Of a DNA stretch of 64,000 nucleotides, positions 34,599 to 43,014 are shown in pieces. The first letter of the stretch is position 1. Every line of letters begins with the position of its first letter. The translations under genes and the position numbers were made by a program. This DNA is from an uncultured Sutterella sp. (lineage in GTDB: Bacteria > Pseudomonadota > Gammaproteobacteria > Burkholderiales > Burkholderiaceae_F), in contig CALESB010000008.1 of NCBI GenBank assembly GCA_937906995.1, positions 1-64,000 on the forward strand. The letters are read 5' to 3'. The notes beneath the pieces are model-generated. The model saw nothing but the letters and a program-made list of their open reading frames with translations, did not search any database and had not been told where the DNA came from.

Positions 34599-35960
34599 TT
34601 ATTCTTTCTTTGTTGGACGCTTCCAGCCAGGAATTGTCACCTGACGAGCTCGAGAAAGGGTTAACTCACCTTCTGGAGCATTCTTTGTCAATGTCGTACC
34701 GGCACCCAATGTGGCCCCGTCACCAACATGGACTGGAGCAACCAATTGTGTATCAGAACCAATGAAAGCATCATTGCCAATAGTGGTACGGAACTTATTG
34801 ACACCATCATAATTACAAGTAATCGTGCCTGCGCCAATATTGACGCGTTCTCCCATATCAGTATCCCCAATGTAGGATAGATGGTTAACTTTGCTTCCAA
34901 AGCCAATATTGGACTTCTTAACTTCCACAAAATTGCCAATATGAGTTTGATCGGCAAGTGAGGTGCCTGGGCGCAACCGAGAATATGGGCCTAAACGAGC
35001 TTGTGATCCAACAACAGCTCCATCAAAGTGGCAATACGGTAAAACTTCTGTATCTTCGCCAATTTCCACATCCTTGAGCACACAATATGCACCAATATGG
35101 ACACCATCACCCAATACAACTCTACCGCTAAAGACGCAACCCACATCAATAACGACATCTTTACCACAAATTAACTCACCTCTGACGTCAATTCGCGCAG
35201 GATCAATTAACGTGACACCTTCATCTAGAAGACGTTGAGCAATTGACTTTTGATAGGCCCTTTCAAGCGCAGCAAGTTGCGGTTTGCTATTTACACCTTC
35301 CACCTCAGCCGCACAGCTAGCATGAGCGGTATGCACATTGATACCCTCTTCTACAGCCTTGGCAATAACATCTGTTAAATAGTATTCACCTTGAGCATTC
35401 TGATTTGATAGTGAAGATAGCCAAGATTGAAGACGTCGTGTAGGTAAAAGCATAATACCCGTATTGACTTCATCAATTTGTCGCTGTTCCTCCGTGGCAT
35501 CCTTTTCTTCAACAATACCGATCACTTTACCGTCTTTACGGACAATACGGCCATAGCCCTTTGGGTTATTCAATGTGACGGTTAGAAGACCTAACTCTTG
35601 ACCTGCCACAGAACACAAGCGTTCCAAAGTTTGAGTCTCAATCAAGGGAACATCACCTAAAAGCACAAGTGTTGGCGCCTCAGGATCACAATAGGGTAAC
35701 GCTTGCATAAGAGCATGCCCCGTTCCCAATTGTTGCTCTTGCAAGGCAAAAGTCACATCTGCATCATTTTTAAGGTAAGCCTTTACCGCCTCAGCACCGT
35801 GACCTACAACAACGATTAGCCGCTTTTCTTCAGAAACTGCGCGAGCCTTATCTAAAACATGACCTAAAAGAGGCTTTTGAGCCAATGGTTGCAACACTTT
35901 AGGGAGGCGAGAACGCATTCGCTTGCCCATACCCGCTGCCAAAATAACGATGTTTAACAT
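34599..35960 (-). CDS. glmU: Bifunctional GlmU acetyltransferase/uridyltransferase
   Basis: Acetylates glucosamine 1-phosphate and then forms UDP-GlcNAc. The 453-aa protein has the uridyltransferase signature LAAGMGKRMRSRLPKVL at 7-23 and LLGDVPLI, then a left-handed beta-helix of hexapeptide repeats (from about 250), including HIGNFVEVKKS, GAGTITCNYDGVNK and FIGSDTQLVAP. Domain order and length equal E. coli GlmU. It leads into glmS. GlmS product still needs GlmM; the phosphohexomutase at 6.9-8.3 kb is PMM/PGM-like, not GlmM. Confidence 0.97.
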   Translation of the reverse strand: MLNIVILAAGMGKRMRSRLPKVLQPLAQKPLLGHVLDKARAVSEEKRLIVVVGHGAEAVKAYLKNDADVTFALQEQQLGTGHALMQALPYCDPEAPTLVLLGDVPLIETQTLERLCSVAGQELGLLTVTLNNPKGYGRIVRKDGKVIGIVEEKDATEEQRQIDEVNTGIMLLPTRRLQSWLSSLSNQNAQGEYYLTDVIAKAVEEGINVHTAHASCAAEVEGVNSKPQLAALERAYQKSIAQRLLDEGVTLIDPARIDVRGELICGKDVVIDVGCVFSGRVVLGDGVHIGAYCVLKDVEIGEDTEVLPYCHFDGAVVGSQARLGPYSRLRPGTSLADQTHIGNFVEVKKSNIGFGSKVNHLSYIGDTDMGERVNIGAGTITCNYDGVNKFRTTIGNDAFIGSDTQLVAPVHVGDGATLGAGTTLTKNAPEGELTLSRARQVTIPGWKRPTKKE

Positions 35961-36102
35961 GACACCTTCTTTGCTTTAAAGTAATTCTATTATTCTACCG
36001 AATAGCACCAATCTTCACGCTTTAAGCATTCTGATGCAGACAAGGGAGTCTGAACACTGCCAAACTCCCCTGCTCTTTAGTGATTCTGAGTTCCTATTGA
36101 AA

Positions 36103-37065
36103 CTATTCTTGTTCTTGATGGATACCAGAAAGTAACCAACCTTGATTGCCCTTTACCGGCTTTGACAGAATCCACGTTTCGTTGATCTGCTCAGCTTCAC
36201 CACTGACATTGAGCGTGCCTGTAAAGGTTACCCCAGCCAAGTAGTCATCTCCGTCTTGAACAATTCCTCGGAATTCAGACTTCAAACTAATGACAACCGT
36301 TTCGTAATTTTGATTACCACGTTCACGCAACTGATGAGTAACCGTTAAGAAAACATCGTCTGTTGTAAAGTCAGATAGTGCCGTGACATTACCCGTATCC
36401 CAAGCCTTTTGCATCTTCACAAAGTTCTCTTCAGCAACCTTGAGGAAACCAGCAACATCAAAATCAGCCGGAATATCTACCTGCTTAGTGGCTCCACTAC
36501 CAGAGAGTTCATCCAACAAACTTCCACTCATAGGACGAACTTGATAACTTGGCTCTTGAGCGCTTTGAGCCGCCTGAGAGCGATAGGTATTTTGCTCTTG
36601 ACGCATCGTTTGATGGGTACCACCGCTCATCCCAGAGGCTGGAGCCTGAGTGGCCATTTTCTTAGCCATGAACATACCCATTAATAAGCGAATGACGTAA
36701 AAAGCGGCAAAGGCCATTAAAGCCATCATTAAGAAATTGGCAAAACCTTCACCAAAACCCAAGGCATGAGCCAAAGCAGTAATACCTAAAATACCAGCCA
36801 AACCCATCAACATGCCACGCATCGGGCTAGGTGCGGCTGCAGGTTGATTGGGACGAGTTTGTTGATTGGGAGCGGCTTGTTGCTGCTGTTGTCCCGGCGT
36901 ACCCTTTTGCAATGTTGGCGCAGCAGGAGCCGGAGTAGACTTTTGCAACGTCGGAGCTGAACGACCAAAACTTGCACCACCTCCAAATCGACGAGCGGCA
37001 TCCGCGGTCATCGACATCGACATCATGGTTAAACCAATTGCTAATACGGCAATTAACTTTTTCAT
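36103..37065 (-). CDS. Tim44-like domain membrane protein
   Basis: Exported membrane protein of the bacterial Tim44/TimA-type family, 320 aa. A signal sequence (1-23, ending ADA-A) is followed by a Gly-, Pro- and Gln-rich segment with two LQK(S/G)TP repeats (about 38-57) and two membrane segments (about 85-103 and 110-133). A linker leads to the Tim44 domain (about 190-316, including FLKVAEENFVKMQKAWDTGNVTALSDFTTDDV). In other Betaproteobacteria the gene sits beside ubiE, as here, though a structured 450-bp region now separates them. The role is unknown; the mitochondrial homologue tethers Hsp70 to the translocase. Confidence 0.88.
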   Translation of the reverse strand: MKKLIAVLAIGLTMMSMSMTADAARRFGGGASFGRSAPTLQKSTPAPAAPTLQKGTPGQQQQQAAPNQQTRPNQPAAAPSPMRGMLMGLAGILGITALAHALGFGEGFANFLMMALMAFAAFYVIRLLMGMFMAKKMATQAPASGMSGGTHQTMRQEQNTYRSQAAQSAQEPSYQVRPMSGSLLDELSGSGATKQVDIPADFDVAGFLKVAEENFVKMQKAWDTGNVTALSDFTTDDVFLTVTHQLRERGNQNYETVVISLKSEFRGIVQDGDDYLAGVTFTGTLNVSGEAEQINETWILSKPVKGNQGWLLSGIHQEQE

Positions 37066-37074
37066 AGATATTTA

Positions 37075-37430
37075 GGCGCGGAAACCTCTGTCTTTAGACA
37101 GGGGAGGAAGCGCCGTTCTCCATTCTCAATTCAGTTAAATAGGTTCTTCTCTTTTAGAGAAGGGATTTGCGGATACCCACAGGTTCCGCTTACACGGTCT
37201 AAAACCGGTTAACATCCTTCGCCAATGTTGGAATGGGTTTCTTGTCTGCAACACCGCTCCTACCTCTCAGAGCTTTTAATCACAGACCGCAGAGCGTGGA
37301 ACTAGGATGAACATCCCACGGTGCCTATACATTCCAATCCAACGTAGTTCACCTTCCAAAGAAGGATCACTGAGGCTAGTCAATCAGGGCTTTTTCAAGC
37401 CTCTGCCTTTAGGCAGGGGTTATTGACATA
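37075..37430. mobile_element. Hairpin-rich element bounded by IS200/IS605-like palindromes (no ORF)
   Basis: The gap between ubiE and the Tim44 gene contains two hairpins, 37085-37104 and 37400-37419, with the same plan: CCTCTG(T/C)C, loop TTTA, G(A/G)CAGGGG. They differ at two paired positions only (T-A versus C-G), a compensatory change. The first is enclosed by GGCGC/GCGCC. Between them lie further stems: CTTCTCT/AGAGAAG (37146-37162), GCGGA/TCCGC (37169-37189), AACAT/ATGTT (37211-37229), GTCTG/CAGAC (37244-37287), CGTGG/CCACG (37295-37320), CCTTC/GAAGG (37352-37365) and GGCTT/AAGCC (37388-37401). Such terminal hairpins with CTTTAG loops are usual at IS200/IS605 ends. No tnpA or tnpB remains. 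A gene-less derivative or an omega-RNA-like transcript is the best guess. Confidence 0.5.
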
Positions 37431-37518
37431 GTTCAATTCTCTCTGAGAAGTTAAATGTAAATGAACAAATCTTATTGTACGAAATAACGTGAAAAACCAA
37501 ATGTGTTTCAACACTCTT

Positions 37519-38274
37519 TTACACCATTGGCTTACGACCAATGTGCAAAGCACAAATACCAAAAGTTAAATTGTGCCAATCAACGGACTCCAAACCGGCC
37601 TCACGCATCATTTGAGCCAAAACAGGTTGACTAGGATGCATACGAATGGACTCTGGCAAGTAGCGATAACTGTCGCTATCACCCGAAATCATGCCACCAA
37701 GCCAAGGCATTAAATGGAAGGAGTAAAAGTCATAGAAAGGTGCAAAGAAGCGATGAACTTTAGAAAATTCTAAAACCATTACCTTACCACCTGGTTTGCA
37801 AACTCGCTGCATTTCTGAAAGAGCTCGGTCTTTATGCGTCATATTGCGCAAACCAAAACTCACAATAACAACATCGAAGGTGTTATCAGCAAATGGTAAC
37901 TTCTCACAATCGCATTGCACCACAGGCATATCAAAACCCGCCTGACGCATACGTTGGGCACCAATGGATAACATAGAGCGATTAATATCAGTTGGCCATA
38001 CTTCACCATCTTTACCAACCAATTTTGCAAACTTTAAAGATAAGTCTGCAGTACCGGACGCCAAATCCAGAACCTTCATACCCCGCTCAATGTCTGCTTT
38101 ATAAATGGCATATTTTTTCCAAAGTCGATGCATACCAAACGAGAGAACATCGTTCATTAAATCATACTTGGGAGCAACAGAGTCAAAGACTTCGCGAACT
38201 TGACGCGCTTTGTCATCTTCGGCTACTCGTTGAAAGCCGAAGTCCGTTTCTTTTTGATTTTGCTTATCAGACAT
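37519..38274 (-). CDS. ubiE: Ubiquinone/menaquinone biosynthesis C-methyltransferase UbiE
   Basis: SAM-dependent methyltransferase that methylates the quinone ring in ubiquinone and menaquinone synthesis. From the ATG at 38274 it is 251 aa, the length of E. coli UbiE, with TDFGFQRV near the start, UbiE signature VFDSVAPKYDLMNDVLSFGMHRLWK, SAM motif I as VLDLASGTADLSLKFA and the second signature FGLRNMTHKDRAL. The frame extends 75 bases upstream into the DUF971 gene; the chosen start lies one base after that gene's stop. ubiJ and ubiB, often downstream in related bacteria, are absent here. Confidence 0.95.
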   Translation of the reverse strand: MSDKQNQKETDFGFQRVAEDDKARQVREVFDSVAPKYDLMNDVLSFGMHRLWKKYAIYKADIERGMKVLDLASGTADLSLKFAKLVGKDGEVWPTDINRSMLSIGAQRMRQAGFDMPVVQCDCEKLPFADNTFDVVIVSFGLRNMTHKDRALSEMQRVCKPGGKVMVLEFSKVHRFFAPFYDFYSFHLMPWLGGMISGDSDSYRYLPESIRMHPSQPVLAQMMREAGLESVDWHNLTFGICALHIGRKPMV

Positions 38275-38275
38275 A

Positions 38276-38683
38276 TCAGTGACGACAAGCCTTATGTGGC
38301 TTGGGTTTAAAAGGTTCGTTTTTTGGATCATTTGGATCTCTTGATGCACCCTGCTTTTCTAGCTCATGCAAATAAGAGTTCCAACGTATATTTTTTTCTT
38401 TTGAAAGAAGTCTAAGATAATCCCAGTCGTAATATCCAGAGTCATGCCCATCGGAAAAGATAATACGAATAGCATACATACCGACGGGTTCAATACCAAC
38501 GATACTAACGTCTCTCTTGCCCACTTGTAGCTGTGCTTCAGCCGGTGAATGCCCTTGAACCTCAGCTGAAGGGCTCATTACACGCAAATACTCGGCAGAC
38601 AGCATTAACTGCTGTCCATCCATATCGATAATTTCCAATACTTTGGATTGGCTATGGTAGATAATATTTGATGGCGCTTGCAT
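38276..38683 (-). CDS. DUF971 (GBBH-like N-terminal) domain protein
   Basis: A 135-aa cytoplasmic protein with the gamma-butyrobetaine hydroxylase-like N-terminal fold: KVLEIIDMDGQQLMLSAEYLRVMSPSAEVQGH and YAIRIIFSDGHDSGYYDWDYLR, the latter being the family hallmark (FxDGHxSGIYxWxYL). In Betaproteobacteria it normally precedes ubiE, and the two are separated here by a single base, so they should be co-translated. The C-terminus is Lys/Pro/His-rich and ends PHKACRH, a possible metal-binding tail. Molecular role unknown. Confidence 0.88.
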   Translation of the reverse strand: MQAPSNIIYHSQSKVLEIIDMDGQQLMLSAEYLRVMSPSAEVQGHSPAEAQLQVGKRDVSIVGIEPVGMYAIRIIFSDGHDSGYYDWDYLRLLSKEKNIRWNSYLHELEKQGASRDPNDPKNEPFKPKPHKACRH

Positions 38684-38701
38684 GCTCTAAGACTGGAAAA
38701 T

Positions 38702-38776
38702 TGGCACCTCCGACAGGAATCGAACCTGTGACGCGACCTTCGGAGGGTCGCATGATATCCACTTCACCACGGAGGC
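38702..38776 (-). tRNA. tRNA-Arg (CCG)
   Basis: Minus-strand cloverleaf: acceptor GCCTCCG pairs with CGGAGGT, anticodon stem GCGAC... with loop CTCCGAA (anticodon CCG), T-arm CAGGTTCGATTCCTG, CCA encoded. It lies between priA and the DUF971 gene, all co-directional. Confidence 0.97.
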
Positions 38777-38834
38777 AAGACTTTTGATTATAAAGAACTG
38801 AAACAGGTTTTGTTGCCCATCCTATGACTATCTT

Positions 38835-40862
38835 TTAAACATCAATTGGATCCACATCCATAACCCAATGCACAGATGTCTTTAAGTCTGATAATTCTTT
38901 AATCCAAATTGCCAAAAACCGATTAAGTCTTACTTTGGAGGCTGCCTCGATAAGCAACTGACCTCTCTCTCTATCAGCAACCTTCATAACAGCCATGGGA
39001 ATAGGGTCAAAAATAGCAATATCATCTAATTGATAGCGCTCGCGAATCGTTGTTCCTATGCTTGAAGCTTGAGATAAAAACTCTAACGTTTTATCAAGAC
39101 TGGATGCATCGGCCAACAAAAGCGCCTGAGATGCAAATGGAATCGCCCCTTCCATTTCTCTCACAGCCAGTAACTCATCAGCAAACATTTCGTAGTCCTG
39201 AGCTGCTAATGCCTTGAAAATTGGACGGTCACCAAAACGACTTTGAACAATCATTGTTGAAGACAAACCACCTCGCCCCGCTCGACCTGCTACCTGCATC
39301 AAATTAGCAAAAACCCGCTCTTCACTTCTTGGGTTTGCACTTACTAATTGGGCATCTACATTTAAAACAACCACCAGAGAAACTTTTTGGAAATCATGCC
39401 CCTTAGCTACCATTTGTGTTCCGACTAAAATATCAACCTCTCCAGCATGAACAGCGTCAAAGGCGACTTGGGCTGCATTTTTTTTCTGTGTTGAATCTCT
39501 GTCAATTCGTAAAATTCGAGCACTAGGCCAAATCTCTTGTAATTGCTCCTCAATACGCTGTGTACCTGCGCCAAGGGGCATTAGGTCAATATTTCCACAA
39601 TCTGGGCATTGAGAATACACATGCGTTGACCAACCACAATGATGACACATCAAACGTCGATGAGACTTATGATAGACCGCATAGGTTGAACAATGCGGGC
39701 ATGTGGACAACCAACCGCAACTAGGGCAAGTCAACACTGGTGCATAGCCACGACGATTTAAAAAAACAATAACTTGTTCTTTTTTCTCCAATGTTTCTGA
39801 AATAGCATCTACTACTGTCTGAGCTAGGCCAAAGGTTGTTTTCTCCTCCTTTGGATTAACGACCACCAATTGAGGAAGCTCAGCTTCTTTAACAGCGCGT
39901 TGTGAGAGCGTCAGCAAATGATAATGCTGACTTCTAACATGAGCCCACGTCTCTAATGATGGTGTTGCTGAACCCAAAACAATCGGAATATTGAGCAGTT
40001 GAGCCCTCTTTACTGCAAGATCTCTTGCAGAATAACGCACCCCATCACCTGCTTTGTAAGACAAGTCATGCTCTTCGTCCACGACAATTAATTGCAACTC
40101 AGGCATGCTTGCAAACACTGCCATTCGCGTTCCAATTAAAATCTGGGCATGTTTTTCATGCATTGCAAGCCAAGATCTTGCTCGCTCTCCTTGAGATAGA
40201 CCCGAGTGCATACATACAATCTTTTTATGAGTAAAGAACGAGCGTACGCGAGCCTCCAATTGTGGCGTTAAATTAATCTCTGGCACTAAAAATAAAATTT
40301 GAGCATTGGGGTGTCTCTCAAAAGTTAACGCCATCATATGCAGATAAACTTCAGTTTTCCCACTTCCCGTTACCCCAAAAAGCACAGTTGGTTTAAAACC
40401 GTCAAAAGACTTTAAAGAATTAACTGCATACTTTTGCTCGTGATTCAGTTCATGTTTAATGTCTGAGCTCAACAGCTTGGTTGTTTTTAACTTGCGAAGC
40501 TTTTCTAAAGATGTTTGATAACGCACACCAGGTTTCGTTCTGAAAAAATTAGGCAGGCAACTCAAACCGACCTCTCCCCAACTGTGCTGATAGTAATCAC
40601 TGGCAAACTTTGTGAGCCTCAACCAATTTGTATCTAACGGAGTGGTCTCATTGAGAATACGAATGACGGATTTTTGCTTTTTAGGATCCACTTCGCAGTG
40701 ATCCGATTTGCCCACCACAATTCCAACAACTTCACGCTTTCCAAGGGGAACGACACAGCGATCCCCAACCTGCACCTCCTGATTTTGTTCTAACTTATAA
40801 GTCAAAGGAGGAAGCAAGGGAACATCTAAAATAACCTGAACAAACAGCGCGAGCGAGGACAT
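38835..40862 (-). CDS. priA: Primosomal replication protein PriA
   Basis: 3'-5' DNA helicase that reloads DnaB on repaired forks. 675 aa: N-terminal DNA-binding domain (about 1-105), Walker A GVTGSGKT at 163-170, DEEH box in VVDEEHDLSYK near 260, and a Cys-rich zinc module (CPSCGWLSTCPHCS, CHHCGW, CPDCG) around 395-450. Motif VI appears as QVAGRAGRG. It is slightly shorter than E. coli PriA (732 aa) but keeps every motif. Its position downstream of the atp operon matches Burkholderiales. The upstream 565 bases hold a DnaA-box cluster. Confidence 0.96.
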   Translation of the reverse strand: MSSLALFVQVILDVPLLPPLTYKLEQNQEVQVGDRCVVPLGKREVVGIVVGKSDHCEVDPKKQKSVIRILNETTPLDTNWLRLTKFASDYYQHSWGEVGLSCLPNFFRTKPGVRYQTSLEKLRKLKTTKLLSSDIKHELNHEQKYAVNSLKSFDGFKPTVLFGVTGSGKTEVYLHMMALTFERHPNAQILFLVPEINLTPQLEARVRSFFTHKKIVCMHSGLSQGERARSWLAMHEKHAQILIGTRMAVFASMPELQLIVVDEEHDLSYKAGDGVRYSARDLAVKRAQLLNIPIVLGSATPSLETWAHVRSQHYHLLTLSQRAVKEAELPQLVVVNPKEEKTTFGLAQTVVDAISETLEKKEQVIVFLNRRGYAPVLTCPSCGWLSTCPHCSTYAVYHKSHRRLMCHHCGWSTHVYSQCPDCGNIDLMPLGAGTQRIEEQLQEIWPSARILRIDRDSTQKKNAAQVAFDAVHAGEVDILVGTQMVAKGHDFQKVSLVVVLNVDAQLVSANPRSEERVFANLMQVAGRAGRGGLSSTMIVQSRFGDRPIFKALAAQDYEMFADELLAVREMEGAIPFASQALLLADASSLDKTLEFLSQASSIGTTIRERYQLDDIAIFDPIPMAVMKVADRERGQLLIEAASKVRLNRFLAIWIKELSDLKTSVHWVMDVDPIDV

Positions 40863-41427
40863 TCATCAATACTCCAAACAATCTTGCAATTGTACCTATG
40901 AGCACAAGTTATAGGACAAAACGATAACCACTCCACAACTAAAGCAACTTTGTCTCTTTTTGTGCTCAATTTTGTGGATAACTTTGTGGATAGTTGAAAA
41001 TTTGCTTTTCTTTAAAGCACTTTGCTTATTTATCAAGCAAAAAGCCTTAATAAATAAAAATACATAATATCCTTTCAAATCATATAGTTATATCCGTCAA
41101 AAGTGGTGATTTTGAGATTTTAATGATTAAATTTAAAGCTTGATCATCACTAATTTATTGTGGATAACTATGGGGATAAATTGACTCATTTGAACATCAA
41201 AACCAACTTTGATCATAAACACTTCATAATCAATGAAAGCCTATTTATTGGTATAGAGCAAATCAATGGCTTGAACGAAGAAATAACAAACGTTCAATCC
41301 AATGACCCATAAACGAGATGCTTTAAATAATCGGAAGGTTAATCCAAGAATCCAGAACTTTCTAATGCAGGGCTATACCAAAAAAACGTATCATTAATAC
41401 AAATTATCACCTAACACACAAAACAAT
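40863..41427. other. DnaA-box and IHF-site rich intergenic region (candidate replication-related locus)
   Basis: AT-rich 565-bp gap between divergent priA and yggU. Two perfect DnaA boxes (TGTGGATAA at 40973-40981 and 41159-41167, complement of TTATCCACA) are each paired with a one-mismatch box 12 bases further on (TGTGGATAG at 40985-40993; TGGGGATAA at 41171-41179). Between the pairs is a very AT-rich stretch (41040-41095). A perfect IHF consensus WATCAANNNNTTR is at 41261-41273. No ORF or RNA gene is evident. It could be an origin, a DnaA-titrating locus or a DnaA-controlled promoter. Confidence 0.5.
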
Positions 41428-41721
41428 ATGACACTACCAATATGGTTAATTGAAAAACCAAATGAAATCATTCTAAGCATACATGCTCAACCAGGTGCTA
41501 AACGCTCTAACGTAGTTGGCCTTTATGGTGACAAACTCAAAATCGCCATTGCTACACCCCCCGTTGACGGCAAAGCCAACAAAGCTCTCATCGCATATAT
41601 TGCAAAAATTCTAGAAATCCCTAAATCAAAGCTAGAGATCATTAGTGGAGAAAGTAGCCGTGAAAAAAGAATACGCATCCACGGCATCAACGCCAGTGAA
41701 TGCGTAAATAAACTGAAATAA
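41428..41721 (+). CDS. yggU: DUF167 protein (YggU family)
   Basis: A 97-aa cytoplasmic protein of the DUF167/YggU family. Text such as HAQPGAKRSNVVGLYGDKLKIAIATPPVDGKANKALI, then AKILEIPKSKLEIISGESSREKRIRI is highly typical. Function is not known. It is the only plus-strand gene between marC and the 56.4-kb ORF, pointing away from priA and converging on the universal stress gene. A ribosome site is not evident. Confidence 0.9.
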   Translation: MTLPIWLIEKPNEIILSIHAQPGAKRSNVVGLYGDKLKIAIATPPVDGKANKALIAYIAKILEIPKSKLEIISGESSREKRIRIHGINASECVNKLK

Positions 41722-41737
41722 GATAGGAGGAAACTTG

Positions 41738-42133
41738 TTAGCGAACAACTAACACTGGACGATCAATTTGAGCCAATGTTTTTTGTGTTTCACTACCGAT
41801 AATGAGGCTACCAAGACTTCCCATTCCTCGGCTGCTCATGACGACATAATCGACATCTTCTTCTTTTGCTAAAGCTGTAATGCTCATCCATGGTGCCTGA
41901 CCGTGATAAGCAATAACGCGACAAGGAATATTGGCTGCTTTAGCCGCCTCATAGATGACGCTTAAGCGCTTTTGAATTTCTGCTGGCTCAGCAGCTAAGC
42001 CATCCGCCGGAGCCTCACCCTTAACGGCTGTCATCCCAATTAGCTCTGCCCCTAGAGGCTTTGCAATACTAATTGCTGTATCAATAGCCTTTTGGCTTAA
42101 CTCGGTACCATCTGTACAAACCATTACTTTCAT
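41738..42133 (-). CDS. Universal stress protein (UspA family)
   Basis: A 131-aa Usp domain: MKVMVCTDGTELSQKAI at the start, then a short linker and the ATP-binding-type C-terminal pattern VDYVVMSSRGMGSLGSLIIGSETQKTL, close to the G2xG9xG(S/T) loop, ending RPVLVVR. The G-S ending suggests an ATP-binding Usp. The ATG at 42133 has GGAG eight bases upstream; the frame runs 42 bases longer without one. Single gene downstream of a long gap from atpC. Confidence 0.9.
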   Translation of the reverse strand: MKVMVCTDGTELSQKAIDTAISIAKPLGAELIGMTAVKGEAPADGLAAEPAEIQKRLSVIYEAAKAANIPCRVIAYHGQAPWMSITALAKEEDVDYVVMSSRGMGSLGSLIIGSETQKTLAQIDRPVLVVR

Positions 42134-42485
42134 AAAACTTACTCCGACTTGAATGAGCACATATTTTGAGCTCATTCATCCAATGAAATTTAGAGTATGA
42201 ACTACTGAGATTATGCCAACAGTTTCATAAGAGCACAGTCTCACTTTGAACAGTTCCTGGATATTCAAATATATCCATACAACTGGGGGCGCGTCCATCA
42301 AAACACCCAATCGAGTCATAACAGCATCTTAAGCTGTCTATCCCCTTCTATCTTATTCCAAAAAATTCGCAATAGTTGGGAAGCCTCTGTCCTTATAAGT
42401 ATACCTCGATCCAATACAGAAGCCTCCGTAGCGTTTGCATGTGATTCTTTTATCCTAAATTGAAGTATGTGGACGATATACTGTT
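42134..42485. other. Gap between usp and the atp operon terminator
   Basis: No gene seen. The segment AAGCCTCTGTCCTTA at 42381-42395 matches 13 of 15 bases with the right arm of the hairpin element at 37397-37411, but the pairing arm is lost; it may be a decayed copy. A local stem GGATAT/ATATCC (near 42259-42275) is also present. Confidence 0.35.
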
Positions 42486-42522
42486 ATAAAAAAATAAAAG
42501 GCAGATGTTGCCATCTGCCTTT
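42486..42522 (-). terminator. Terminator of the ATP synthase operon
   Basis: 11-bp stem AAAGGCAGATG/CATCTGCCTTT with a 4-base loop, followed on the minus strand by TTTTATTTTTTTAT, 17 bases after the atpC stop. Confidence 0.93.
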
Positions 42523-42539
42523 CAAACGTCCTTGAACGC

Positions 42540-42959
42540 TTAGTGATTGCGTTTGAGCTTTTCAATAGCTGCCAATTCTGCAGCCAAGACAGCCAATTCC
42601 GCATCGAGCTTAGCCAAATCAACTTCGCTCGTTGTCTTGCTGCGAGCTTCTCGAGCTTCAGCAATTGCCTTTTCAGTTTTAGCACGATCCATTTCTTCTG
42701 AACGAATAGCGGTATCAGCCAAAACAGTCACAAGGTGCGGTTGCACTTCAATCACGCCACCCGCAACGAACACTTGTTTCACTTCTTTGGTTTCCGGGAG
42801 CGTAATACGCACAAAACCCGGCTTAATCAAAGAAATCAACGGAGTATGTTGAGGCAGGATACCCAATTCGCCCGCTTCACCAGGAAGTGCAACGAACGTG
42901 GCATCACCAGAGAAGATCTGCTCTTCAGCGCTAACGACGTTAACCTTAATCGTAGACAT
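42540..42959 (-). CDS. atpC: ATP synthase epsilon subunit
   Basis: Central-stalk subunit of F1 that connects gamma to the c ring and inhibits hydrolysis. 139 aa: N-terminal beta sandwich (IKVNVVSAEEQIFSGDATFVALPGEAGELGILPQHTPLISLIKPG) and a C-terminal helical hairpin rich in Ala, Lys and Glu. Normal length. Last gene of the operon, 55 bases after atpD. Confidence 0.96.
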   Translation of the reverse strand: MSTIKVNVVSAEEQIFSGDATFVALPGEAGELGILPQHTPLISLIKPGFVRITLPETKEVKQVFVAGGVIEVQPHLVTVLADTAIRSEEMDRAKTEKAIAEAREARSKTTSEVDLAKLDAELAVLAAELAAIEKLKRNH

Positions 42960-43014
42960 AGGTTGCTCCGTGGTCGTGTTTTGGCTAAAGGGAAACTCCC
43001 TTTAGCCAAAAGCA

